From contig JAFRQM010000029.1 in NCBI GenBank assembly GCA_017428625.1, positions 1 through 64,000 on the forward strand: a DNA stretch of 64,000 nucleotides, written 5' to 3'. Below are positions 53,534 through 64,000 of this stretch, piece by piece (within the stretch, counting starts at the first letter, position 1; each line of letters starts with the position of its first letter). The position numbers and the translations under genes were made by a program. The stretch is from Clostridia bacterium. Lineage in GTDB: Bacteria > Bacillota > Clostridia > Oscillospirales > Acutalibacteraceae. The notes below the pieces were generated by a model that worked only from the letters and a program-made list of their open reading frames with translations, was not told the DNA's origin and ran no database searches.

Positions 53534-55408
53534 TTAATAATTGATTAATTGAATAATCGGTTTGAATAAAGAAAAGATCCTCAAAATAAAAGCAGATAAT
53601 AATGAAGTGAAAATACCGAAGTTTTTTTCAAGTTCTTTTAATTGTGATGAGTTATCAAAATCGTTTTCAAAATCTGTAACGGTGAAATACATAACTCTTT
53701 GACCGAGCGGGGTTGTCGTGCCTTTGACGGCGTAGGTTACAGCGATTTCAATAACTTTTGAGGTTGCGGATGATGTGTCACCGCTGAAACCGACGCTTAT
53801 GCTTTCATTTTCTTTAATCGGCTTGCCGAGACCGTTTAAATCAAACCTCAGGTCAATACCATTTGACTCAATATTCAATATATACAGGTCGTTATTTTCT
53901 TTTGTCAGATTGCTTAAAACCAGAGATTTGTCGTCTGCTGATATAAATCCTTCAATGCTGTTGTCAAACTTTGCGAAAACCGAATATGACGGATTTGATG
54001 AAGTGTGAAACTGAGGAAAACCGGGATCAGAGTAAACATCTTTTATTTCATCGGTGAGCATCAGTTTGTTTATCAGGTTCAAACCGAAATCTTCCCAAAC
54101 CATCATTCCGTGAAACATTCCCGACATAAACCAGGTGTTATCAGGCAGATATGATGTTGAAGCGTCAATGGTCATTGAAGGGGAGATTTTGTTTTTTCCT
54201 CCGCAGGAATTTTTCTGCGTGTAATTATCGGGGAATCTTTTTCCGTATTCTGCGCAGGTCGCGCCTGTAGCACCTGCTGTGAATATAATCCCGTCTGAGT
54301 TTATGGGACAGCCTGTAGTTGTATTTATATCAACACCGGCAATAATTGAAACCTGCATTCCGTAATCATCAATACACTTTTGAAATGATGATGAAAATTG
54401 CGGCATTATTTCATAATGCATATAGTCGCTTTGTTTTATTATTTCTGCGCTGGCAACAGGGTCAAGCCATTTTTCTTTCATTTCGTCATAGATGTCAGAG
54501 GGCATAAAATCCCATACGCTGCCCCAATAGCCCGCAATATCAAAAAGATAAGGAACAAGTTTGTTGAATACTTTGTCGAGAAAACCGAGCTGCTGTGCTT
54601 CAACAAGCCAGTGCAAATCCGTTTCATTTATAGTTCCGTTTTCAATAAAATAAAGCAGATTTAGTTCATCAAATTTTATGTTTTTTGAAAACAGATCATA
54701 AAGTGTGGATGAACCGCAAAGAGCGGGCACGGTCATAATCGCTTTGTTAACATCACATTTTTCTCCGTAAATTGTCAGGTAAGTGCCTGTTACCTGACCG
54801 CCGTGACTGATGGAATAAATATTTACCTTTTCACAACCGGTTTGTGCTTTAACCTCTTGGATATACGCATCAAGGTTTTCGGCACATTTGACGGCGCCGT
54901 TTCTGAAATCGTGGTTGAAATTAAAGACTTTATCGTCTCCGATTTTTTCGGCAAAAAAAGCGTTGAATTCTTTTTCAAACTGATAATCTTCATAATTGCC
55001 GTATTCTTTATATAAGGCTTCGCGGCTGGTTTCATGAGCCGTTTTATATTTAGTTGTTACATTGTATTTGCTGCTTCCGTCAGGGTTGCATCTTATGTCT
55101 TTGAGGTATTTAACAGCCTCTTTTCCGACAACATCTGCAAGGTAATCGGCGTTACCAACTGTCAAAACACCGAATCCGATTCCTATTTGAACGATTTTTG
55201 ACAGAACAATTGAAAGAATCTCATCACCGTCAACACCCCAGACTTGCTCCTGTGTCATATCATCGTTTGTTTTCACAAGGGCAGAGCCTCCGTAGCCGGG
55301 AACAATTATGATAGGGTAATCTTCGGAACTGCCATTAGCAGAAAACGCGACAGATGAACAGCATAAAACAATCGCAAAAACAAGAATAAGTGAAACGGTC
55401 TTTTTCAT
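53534..55408 (-). CDS. Secreted LCAT-like lipase/acyltransferase
   Basis: 624 residues from the ATG at 55408, which has AGGGGG 9 bases upstream (two earlier ATGs are too close to it). Signal peptide MKKTVSLILVFAIVLCC..SVAFSA. The lecithin-cholesterol-acyltransferase-like core starts IIIVPGYGGSALV, then YDFRNGAVKCAENLDAYI-type block and nucleophile elbow YSISHGGQVTGTYLTIYG; a late HGMMVWEDFG supplies the His. The C-terminal 150 residues are a beta-rich domain, and the end is a hydrophobic/amphipathic helix (FTSLLSAFILRIFSLFKPII), a likely membrane-retention tail like that of the gene at the left edge. Extracellular ester hydrolysis is likely. Confidence 0.82.
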   Translation of the reverse strand: MKKTVSLILVFAIVLCCSSVAFSANGSSEDYPIIIVPGYGGSALVKTNDDMTQEQVWGVDGDEILSIVLSKIVQIGIGFGVLTVGNADYLADVVGKEAVKYLKDIRCNPDGSSKYNVTTKYKTAHETSREALYKEYGNYEDYQFEKEFNAFFAEKIGDDKVFNFNHDFRNGAVKCAENLDAYIQEVKAQTGCEKVNIYSISHGGQVTGTYLTIYGEKCDVNKAIMTVPALCGSSTLYDLFSKNIKFDELNLLYFIENGTINETDLHWLVEAQQLGFLDKVFNKLVPYLFDIAGYWGSVWDFMPSDIYDEMKEKWLDPVASAEIIKQSDYMHYEIMPQFSSSFQKCIDDYGMQVSIIAGVDINTTTGCPINSDGIIFTAGATGATCAEYGKRFPDNYTQKNSCGGKNKISPSMTIDASTSYLPDNTWFMSGMFHGMMVWEDFGLNLINKLMLTDEIKDVYSDPGFPQFHTSSNPSYSVFAKFDNSIEGFISADDKSLVLSNLTKENNDLYILNIESNGIDLRFDLNGLGKPIKENESISVGFSGDTSSATSKVIEIAVTYAVKGTTTPLGQRVMYFTVTDFENDFDNSSQLKELEKNFGIFTSLLSAFILRIFSLFKPIIQLINY

Positions 55409-55459
55409 ATTCATCATCCCCCTAAATGAATATTATCAAACAATTATTATTATTTCAAG

Positions 55460-55495
55460 AAAAAAATAATGCGAACCGTAAAAGTCCGCATTATT
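55460..55495 (-). terminator. Terminator of the V-ATPase operon
   Basis: Minus strand AATAATGCGGAC..GGTTCGCATTATT with a short loop, followed by TTTTTTC; after the D subunit gene. Confidence 0.8.
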
Positions 55496-55503
55496 AAAAA
55501 TGT

Positions 55504-56154
55504 TTAATTGTAATTGTGTGCCTGAGCAAGCATCATATCCTTGACTTTCATAAGTCTGGTTGTGGTGCTTCTTTCGTTTTCATCAAGTTTCATTGTTATG
55601 TAGCGAATGGTTTCTTCATACTGCGGAATCATAACATGTTCCAGAGCGTTTACTCTTCTTCTTGTTTTTTCAATTTCCGATGCCATAAGCTGGCAGGATT
55701 TTTCTACCTCCGCCAGTTTTAAAAGTTTCGGCATTACATCGGAAAATGCTTTTACGGCGTCATCAAGTTCGCCGGGTGTAAGGGCAAAACCGTATGAGTA
55801 AATGTCGTTTTCATTTGCGGTTCGCAGATTTATGTCAAAAACAGGAATAAGCACGCTCATAACATTTTTTTCGGAAACCTCAAGGCTCATTTCTTGTGTG
55901 GGAAGCATAAGCGCAACATCCAGCGCTTTGTCGTTCATTGTGCTTCTCGCTGTTTCCATTGCAATATTTGCCTTGCGTATATCCTCTTCAACCTCAATGC
56001 GAAGGCTCTTGTTTTCACGCACAAGGTCAAGAAAGCGGCGCATAAGTTCATCGCGCTTGTCTTTCAAAAGCTTGTGACCGCGTCTGGCGGTTGTCAGTTT
56101 TCTTTTGAGGTTGGTTAATTCCATTCGTGTCGGGTTGACATTGAGAACAGCCAT
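55504..56154 (-). CDS. ntpD: V-type ATPase subunit D
   Basis: 216 residues, the central rotor shaft of the V1 part. Long N- and C-terminal coiled-coil helices with the family start NVNPTRMELTNLKRKLTTARRGHKLLKDKRDELM and the C-terminal RRVNALEHVMIPQYEETIRYI. It turns inside the A3B3 ring and couples ATP hydrolysis to ion movement. Last gene of the operon, 13 bases after subunit B. Confidence 0.95.
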   Translation of the reverse strand: MAVLNVNPTRMELTNLKRKLTTARRGHKLLKDKRDELMRRFLDLVRENKSLRIEVEEDIRKANIAMETARSTMNDKALDVALMLPTQEMSLEVSEKNVMSVLIPVFDINLRTANENDIYSYGFALTPGELDDAVKAFSDVMPKLLKLAEVEKSCQLMASEIEKTRRRVNALEHVMIPQYEETIRYITMKLDENERSTTTRLMKVKDMMLAQAHNYN

Positions 56155-56167
56155 ATTTCAACACCTT

Positions 56168-57541
56168 TTATGCATCGTAATACTTTTCAAGAAGTTCGTC
56201 GCTGATTCGTTTCAATTCGCTCCTGGGCAGAATTTTAAGCAACTGCCAGCCGAGGTCAAGAGTTTCTTCTATAGATCGGTTTGTGTCAAATCCTTGAGAG
56301 ACATATTTGTTTTCAAACTCATCTGCAAATTTTGCATAGAGTTTGTCAATATCCGTCAGAGCGGCTTCACCGAGAATAACCATAAGTTCTTTTGCGTCTT
56401 TGCCTCTTGCGTAAGCTGAGAAAAGCTGGTTCATTGTGTTTGAATGATCTTTTCTCGTTTTACCTTCACCGATGCCTTTATCTTTCAGACGCGAGAGCGA
56501 AGGAAGAACATCAATGGGCGGATTGACGCTTTTTCTGTAAAGTTCACGGCTTAGAATAATCTGACCTTCGGTAATATAACCTGTCAGGTCGGGGATGGGA
56601 TGTGTTTTATCATCCTCAGGCATTGTTAAAATCGGAATCATTGTAATACTGCCGTTTTTGCCGCGTTGTCTGCCTGCGCGCTCATAAATGGAAGCAAGGT
56701 CTGTATACATATAACCGGGGTAGCCGCGTCTGCCGGGAACTTCTTTTCTCGCGGCGGAAACCTCACGAAGAGCATCGGCATAGTTAGTTATGTCGGTAAG
56801 TATAACAAGAACATGCATTTCCTTGTCAAACGCGAGATATTCGGCGGCGGTAAGTGCCATTTTCGGCGTAGCGATTCTTTCAATCGCGGGGTCATTCGCA
56901 AGGTTTGAGAACATAACTGTTCTGTCAATAGCACCGGTTTCGCGGAAACTTTCAACAAAGTAGTTAGACTCTTCAAATGTAATTCCCATCGCACCGAAAA
57001 TAACGGCAAACTGTTCGTTAGCACCGAGAACTTTAGCCTGCTTTGCAATTTGCGCCGCAAGCTGAGCGTGGGGAAGACCCGAAGCAGAGAAAATGGGCAG
57101 TTTCTGACCTCTGACAAGTGTGTTAAGGCCGTCTATTGCAGAAACGCCTGTTTGAATAAACTCCTGCGGATAGCTTCTTGCGGCAGGGTTCATCGGAACG
57201 CCGTTAACATCCGCACGTTTTTCGGGAATAATCTCCGGACCGCCGTCAATAGGTCTGCCCAAACCGTCAAAAACTCTGCCGAGCATATCAAGCGAAAGTC
57301 CGAGTTCCATCTGCCTGCCTGAAAAACGGACTTTGCTTTCTTCAAGGTTGATACCGGTTGACGCTTCAAACAACTGAACAAGCGCATCTGTGCCGTTAAG
57401 TTCAAGCACGCGGCATCTTCTTGTTTCGCCGTTTGCAAGTTCTATTTCACCCAGTTCATTGTAAGAAACGCCTTCAACCTCGCGCACAAGCATAAGAGGC
57501 CCCGATACTTCCTGAATGGTTCTGTATTCTTTCGGCATCAA
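56168..57541 (-). CDS. ntpB: V-type ATPase subunit B
   Basis: 457 residues, the non-catalytic nucleotide-site subunit. Blocks: [76 protein letters not shown] (no true P-loop, as normal for B), [32 protein letters not shown] and [25 protein letters not shown]. Overlaps the A gene stop by four bases (ATGA). Confidence 0.97.
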   Translation of the reverse strand: MMPKEYRTIQEVSGPLMLVREVEGVSYNELGEIELANGETRRCRVLELNGTDALVQLFEASTGINLEESKVRFSGRQMELGLSLDMLGRVFDGLGRPIDGGPEIIPEKRADVNGVPMNPAARSYPQEFIQTGVSAIDGLNTLVRGQKLPIFSASGLPHAQLAAQIAKQAKVLGANEQFAVIFGAMGITFEESNYFVESFRETGAIDRTVMFSNLANDPAIERIATPKMALTAAEYLAFDKEMHVLVILTDITNYADALREVSAARKEVPGRRGYPGYMYTDLASIYERAGRQRGKNGSITMIPILTMPEDDKTHPIPDLTGYITEGQIILSRELYRKSVNPPIDVLPSLSRLKDKGIGEGKTRKDHSNTMNQLFSAYARGKDAKELMVILGEAALTDIDKLYAKFADEFENKYVSQGFDTNRSIEETLDLGWQLLKILPRSELKRISDELLEKYYDA

Positions 57542-59307
57542 AACTCCTCCTTGCTGTCAATTACTTCCTTGATTTCATTTTTGATTTCAAGGCTTATTCT
57601 TGCGTATTCGTTTTCGATGTCGTTCTCGTGAATATATTTGAATCTTCCTATTGATTCGCGAACGGGAACTGAAATCAATTTTTCAATATCCGCTCCGTTT
57701 TCGAGCGCAGAGGAAGCGCAGTCATAATATTCAAGAATAAGCGACATCATAATAAATTGTTTTCTTAATGATGTGTATGTGTCAACCTCGTGAAACGCAA
57801 GCTGATGAAGAAAGTCTTCACGGATTGATCTTGCCGCTTCCATTTTAAGTCTGTCAGGTGCGGAGAGAGCGTCCATACCGACCAGTTTAACAATTTCATC
57901 AAGAGCGGCTTCTTCGCTGAGTATCTTCATAAGTCTTCCACGAAGTGAAGTCCAGGAGGGGTTGACATTTGTGTTAAACCATTCGCCGAGAGTGTCTGCG
58001 TAAAGTGAATAACTTGTAAGCCAGTTTATAGCAGGGAAATGACGCTTGTATGCAAGAGAGGAATCAAGACCCCAGAAAACTTTTACGATTCTCAGGGTAG
58101 CCTGAGAAACAGGTTCCGAAATGTCGCCGCCGGGAGGTGAAACGGCACCTATAACAGAGAGCGCGCCTGTTCTTTCATCCAAGCCGAGTGATATAACCGA
58201 GCCGGCGCGTTCATAGAACTGAGCAAGTCTGCTGCCAAGGTAGGCAGGGTAGCCTTCTTCACCGGGCATTTCTTCAAGGCGGCCACTCATTTCACGCAAT
58301 GCTTCTGCCCAGCGTGATGTGGAGTCTGCCATAAGAGCAACAGAATAGCCCATATCACGAAAATACTCTGCAATGGTAATTCCGGTGTAAACAGATGCTT
58401 CGCGAGCGGCAACAGGCATATCTGATGTGTTAGCAATAAGAACTGTGCGCTCCATAAGCGATTTGCCGGTGTGAGGATCAATAAGTTCCGGGAACTCATT
58501 AAGAACATCGGTCATTTCATTTCCGCGCTCACCGCAACCGATATATACAACAATATCTGCTTCAGCCCATTTGGCAAGCTGGTGCTGTGTTACTGTTTTA
58601 CCGCTGCCGAAAGGTCCGGGAATCGCTGCAACGCCGCCTTTTGCAATCGGAAAAAGAGTGTCAACAACTCTCTGACCAGTAACAAGAGGAGTGTTTGGCG
58701 AAAGTTTTTTAGCGTAAGGTCTGCCTTTTCTTACAGGCCACTTCTGCATAAGAGTAAAATCATAGTTTCCTTTATCTGTTTTGATAACGCCGACTTTATC
58801 AGTAATTTTATAGTCGCCTTCGGCGATGCTTTCAACTGTTCCGATGATTGAAGGAGGAACCATAATTTTGTGAAGAACAACAGCTGTTTCCTGAACTGTG
58901 CCAAGAATATCGCCGCCGGTAACTTTATCGCCGGGCTTCGCAACCGGCACAAAATGCCAAACTTTTTCACGGTTGAGAGCAGGCACTTCAATACCTCGTG
59001 TAAGGTTGTTGCCTATAAGGTCGCGTATAACATTAAGCGGTCTCTGAATGCCGTCGTATATTCCTTCGATAAGACCGGGACCGAGTTCTACGCTCAAAGG
59101 CTCATTTGTGGATTCAACGGGTTCACCTGTGCCAAGACCTGATGTTTCCTCATAGACCTGAATTGATGCTCTGTCGCCGTGCATCTCAATTATTTCGCCG
59201 ATGAGTCTTGAGTTGCTGACACGCACGACATCAAACATATTTGCATCGCGCATTCCCGAAGCAACAACAAGGGGACCTGCTATTTTGGTAATTGTTCCTT
59301 TGCTCAT
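57538..59307 (-). CDS. ntpA: V-type ATPase catalytic subunit A
   Basis: 589 residues, hydrolyses ATP. N-terminal barrel [16 protein letters not shown], the A-type non-homologous region with [19 protein letters not shown]-loop [14 protein letters not shown], catalytic block [15 protein letters not shown] and [32 protein letters not shown]. Complete and normal length. The order E-C-F-A-B-D matches the Enterococcus hirae ntp operon, supporting an ion-pumping V-type enzyme in the cytoplasmic membrane. Confidence 0.97.
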   Translation of the reverse strand: MSKGTITKIAGPLVVASGMRDANMFDVVRVSNSRLIGEIIEMHGDRASIQVYEETSGLGTGEPVESTNEPLSVELGPGLIEGIYDGIQRPLNVIRDLIGNNLTRGIEVPALNREKVWHFVPVAKPGDKVTGGDILGTVQETAVVLHKIMVPPSIIGTVESIAEGDYKITDKVGVIKTDKGNYDFTLMQKWPVRKGRPYAKKLSPNTPLVTGQRVVDTLFPIAKGGVAAIPGPFGSGKTVTQHQLAKWAEADIVVYIGCGERGNEMTDVLNEFPELIDPHTGKSLMERTVLIANTSDMPVAAREASVYTGITIAEYFRDMGYSVALMADSTSRWAEALREMSGRLEEMPGEEGYPAYLGSRLAQFYERAGSVISLGLDERTGALSVIGAVSPPGGDISEPVSQATLRIVKVFWGLDSSLAYKRHFPAINWLTSYSLYADTLGEWFNTNVNPSWTSLRGRLMKILSEEAALDEIVKLVGMDALSAPDRLKMEAARSIREDFLHQLAFHEVDTYTSLRKQFIMMSLILEYYDCASSALENGADIEKLISVPVRESIGRFKYIHENDIENEYARISLEIKNEIKEVIDSKEEF

Positions 59308-59328
59308 TTAAAAATCTTACCTTTCAAT

Positions 59329-59652
59329 TTATTCTGAAAGTATGTCTGAACCAACCGCTTTTTCTACACTTTTGCTGACATTTGCGAGACCTGCGCCGGT
59401 GTTCCCTCTAACCCCGGGAATAAGCACTACAGCGGGGAGCGGTTGGGATGAAAGCTTGTCTATTTCGTTCTGAATCAATGAAGCGAGTTTTTCTGTAATG
59501 TAAACAACGCCGTATCCGCTTTCTGAAAGCCTTCTCAAAGTGTGAGCAGCTTCTATCGGGTCGTCGGTGTCATCAAAAGGAAAAATGTGAAGACCGAGAG
59601 AGGCAAAGCCGTAAATGCTGTCTTTATCTCCCATTGCAGCAATTTTAAACAT
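59329..59652 (-). CDS. ntpF: V-type ATPase subunit F
   Basis: 107 residues; the ATG at 59652 has GAGGGG 5 bases upstream and overlaps the C-subunit stop. Rossmann-like small protein (FKIAAMGDKDSIYGFASLGLHIFPFDD, YGVVYITEKLASLIQ, VLIPGVRGNTGAGLANV) that binds the D shaft and may regulate ATP hydrolysis. In E. hirae nomenclature this is NtpG; in others AtpF/VatF. Confidence 0.88.
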   Translation of the reverse strand: MFKIAAMGDKDSIYGFASLGLHIFPFDDTDDPIEAAHTLRRLSESGYGVVYITEKLASLIQNEIDKLSSQPLPAVVLIPGVRGNTGAGLANVSKSVEKAVGSDILSE

Positions 59653-60607
59653 CTGCACCCCTCACTCTCTTTCTTATTTCGTCAGCAGACAGACCGTTTT
59701 CTTTCGCAGAAATAATGACTCTTGCGTTTCTGATTTCGTTTGATTTTATTATCCAGTATGAAATAACAGGGTCGGGACCGTCTATATCCCATTTGGTCTG
59801 TTTTGTCAAGGTAATAATATAATCATTGCAAAAGTTCTCAAATTCCGTGAAACTGCCAGTTACGGCGTTCTTCATAAATGAGAACTGTGTTTCCGAAATG
59901 TATTGAGATAGTTTTTCTCTGTCTTTGACTGTATCAATAAGTTCATTATTGTCAATGCCCGGGCAGTCACAAAGCGCGTTCGATGTAAAATCTTTTGTTT
60001 TACCGCACAAAACACATCTTTCGGCAATTTTGATGTTTGACTGAACACAACGGATAAGCATAATGCTTTTCAAAAGTTCACTGTCTGCCTTATCAGCGTA
60101 ATCAAGACACATTTCAATGCACGCCTTGTCAATTATTATTTCCATATCCTGACCGCTGTTGTTTTCGGTATAGGATTTGTAAGCCTTTTCGGCAGTTGGG
60201 CGCAAATGCACGGGAATATTCCTAAAATTATTGTGAGTTACAGCATAAGTCAACAGAGATGTGTCAAATGTGCAGGGGTAAGTGTAATACTTTTCAATTT
60301 TCAAATCGGAAAAATTGGCTTTAAGCGCTGCTTTAAGATTGTAGAAGTCGTTTTCCGTTATAAGTGCTTCAATCAGAGAAGCATCGGGAACGCTTTCTTC
60401 AATAAGACTCCATACAACTTCCGCTTCATTCTCAAGAGACTTAAAGATGTTTTTTGGGTCAATGTTCCATCCTTTTTCATTGAGAATACGGATAACCGTA
60501 TCTTTTTCGCCTGCGTTTATAAGCATATCATAATCGGAACTGTGCAGAAGTCTTGCGTCGTTTGCTCTGATTCTTGCAACAGCATAAGTATATTTTGTTT
60601 TGTTCAA
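59645..60607 (-). CDS. ntpC: V-type ATPase subunit C
   Basis: 320 residues, V-ATPase C/AC39 family helical funnel protein linking the rotor shaft to the K ring. Typical start YTYAVARIRANDARLLHSSDYDMLI and end LTKQTKWDIDGPDPVISYWIIKSNEIRNARVIIS. It contains a Cys pair of knuckles (CVLCGKTKDFTSNALCDC) in the middle, unusual for the family and possibly metal-binding. Confidence 0.9.
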   Translation of the reverse strand: MNKTKYTYAVARIRANDARLLHSSDYDMLINAGEKDTVIRILNEKGWNIDPKNIFKSLENEAEVVWSLIEESVPDASLIEALITENDFYNLKAALKANFSDLKIEKYYTYPCTFDTSLLTYAVTHNNFRNIPVHLRPTAEKAYKSYTENNSGQDMEIIIDKACIEMCLDYADKADSELLKSIMLIRCVQSNIKIAERCVLCGKTKDFTSNALCDCPGIDNNELIDTVKDREKLSQYISETQFSFMKNAVTGSFTEFENFCNDYIITLTKQTKWDIDGPDPVISYWIIKSNEIRNARVIISAKENGLSADEIRKRVRGADV

Positions 60608-60622
60608 AGTAACTCACGCCCC

Positions 60623-61213
60623 TTAAAAGAGTATTGCATTGACCTTTTCTTTCAGTTCCTCACGGTTTTCATCAATAATGGAGTCAAACGAACAATTGAT
60701 CTCGATTAAACCGTAGCGCAGAATAAAACCGTTTTTAATATCGTCGGTTTTATCCGGAAAAGTCAGTTCTGCTCCTTTTGAGGAAGCGGCTTCAACAGCT
60801 TGAGTTTTGAAACCGGCGGGCATACGGGCATTGTCTTTTGAATTGCAAATACACTCGCATTTTCCCTCGCAGGCGTATTTTTTTATCAGTTTAATCAGAA
60901 AATCAAAATACTCGCCGTCTGTCAGATTGTCAAGTTTTTGCGACGCAGCTGAAATAACACCGTTAATCAGGTTGATTCTGGTGTTGAGCAGAAACTGCTT
61001 CTGAATCTGAGCGTTTCTGGATTCCTGAATATCAGCTGTTTTGTTGCATTTTTCTTTGGCAGAATCAATTATTTCTTTTGCTTTGATTTCGGCATTGGTT
61101 TTTGCTTCGGTTTTTAATGATTCTGCTTTCTTTTGTGCTGAAGAAATTATCTGTTCACATCTGACAGCGTTGTCCGAATCTATTGTGTTAATGATTTTTT
61201 CAAGACCTGTCAT
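60623..61213 (-). CDS. ntpE: V-type ATPase subunit E
   Basis: 196 residues from the ATG at 61213 (GAGAGGAT ahead); a longer frame of 48 codons lies inside the K gene and is rejected. Charged N-terminal coiled coil of the peripheral stalk (KKAESLKTEAKTNAEIKAKEI) and a globular C-terminal part (RYGLIEINCSFDSIIDENREELKEKVNAILF). It forms the stator with the H/G-like subunit. A Cys cluster CEGKCECIC near the middle is unusual. Confidence 0.88.
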   Translation of the reverse strand: MTGLEKIINTIDSDNAVRCEQIISSAQKKAESLKTEAKTNAEIKAKEIIDSAKEKCNKTADIQESRNAQIQKQFLLNTRINLINGVISAASQKLDNLTDGEYFDFLIKLIKKYACEGKCECICNSKDNARMPAGFKTQAVEAASSKGAELTFPDKTDDIKNGFILRYGLIEINCSFDSIIDENREELKEKVNAILF

Positions 61214-61226
61214 TATATAAATCCTC

Positions 61227-63768
<2,542 letters not shown>

Positions 63769-63807
63769 AATTTCACCTCCTTGTTTCTAAAACTATAGCT
63801 AAATAGG

Positions 63808-64000
63808 TTATATTATACTTTCAATGACACAATTTACAGCTTCGTCAAATTTTGCCTTAGCGTTTTCTTCTGTTTTTTTTGCGGTTTCAGAGCATTCGCG
63901 TTGCGCGTCAGCCTCACTTTGCGCCGCAGCGTTCTGAGCGGCTTCAACCAAGGCGGCAGCTTCGGCTCTGGCATTTTCAATTACAGAAGCAGTGATTTCA
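63808..64000 (-). CDS. V-type ATPase peripheral-stalk subunit (H/G-like), partial
   Basis: The stop codon TAA is at 63810-63808 and the frame stays open to the right edge; the start lies outside the window. The 63 visible residues are Ala/Glu-rich and almost certainly one long helix (EAAALVEAAQNAAAQSEADA, ECSETAKKTEENAKAKFDEA). Its position directly before ntpI in the operon fits the NtpF/AhaH stalk subunit that pairs with subunit E. Confidence 0.75.
   Translation of the reverse strand, partial: EITASVIENARAEAAALVEAAQNAAAQSEADAQRECSETAKKTEENAKAKFDEAVNCVIESII

Overview
The window looks like a chromosomal segment of an anaerobic Clostridia bacterium of the Oscillospiraceae/Ruminococcaceae kind. 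This is inferred from protein content: LL-diaminopimelate aminotransferase, an archaeal-style split glutamate synthase, an Amt-PII fusion, a glnA-nitR pair, a V-type ATPase of the sodium-binding type, strong AGGAGG ribosome sites, and sigma-A promoters with 17-base spacers. No rRNA, CRISPR array, insertion sequence or prophage was seen.

Layout. 1-1750: the end of a secreted Ig-like repeat protein and a repeat-rich intergenic region. 1751-7050 (minus): asnB-pyrG-dapF-dapL operon. 7151-25266 (plus): a nitrogen and glutamine block with glnA, nitR, gdhA, guaA, a second glnA preceded by an unannotated 53-residue acidic ORF, amt-PII, a five-gene glutamate synthase cluster and purF. An AraC regulator, an APH-like kinase and an esterase sit inside this block. 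25267-32392: an accessory stretch with decayed genes, a LytS-like two-component pair and a SpoIIE-type phosphatase. 32667-32933: two tRNA-Leu genes. 33001-39008 (minus): a glycoside-processing operon (GH130, isomerase-like, GH92, unknown hydrolase). 39189-45620: GNAT, hydrolase-like, GH99-like and phosphoesterase genes, then tRNA-Pro. 45830-48087: a metal-export pair with matching palindromic operators. 48137-53478: DUF2804, a TetM-like GTPase fused to a Rae1-like NYN nuclease, an EamA transporter and a pentose-phosphate epimerase homologue. 53534-55408 (minus): a secreted LCAT-like hydrolase. 55504-64000 (minus): V-ATPase genes D, B, A, F, C, E, K, I and part of the stalk gene.

How the parts fit. 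Five glutamine-consuming enzymes (AsnB, PyrG, GuaA, GOGAT, PurF) lie with two glutamine synthetases, GDH and an ammonium transporter. Four genes (asnB, both glnA, gdhA) have leaders in which an A1/G4 hexaloop hairpin overlaps the 5' arm of an intrinsic terminator. This is what an ANTAR antiterminator should recognise, and an ANTAR protein (NitR) is encoded in the same block. That circuit, the small acidic ORF ahead of glnA2 and the TetM-Rae1 fusion are the strongest leads. All homology statements come from reading the translated sequences; no database search was run.
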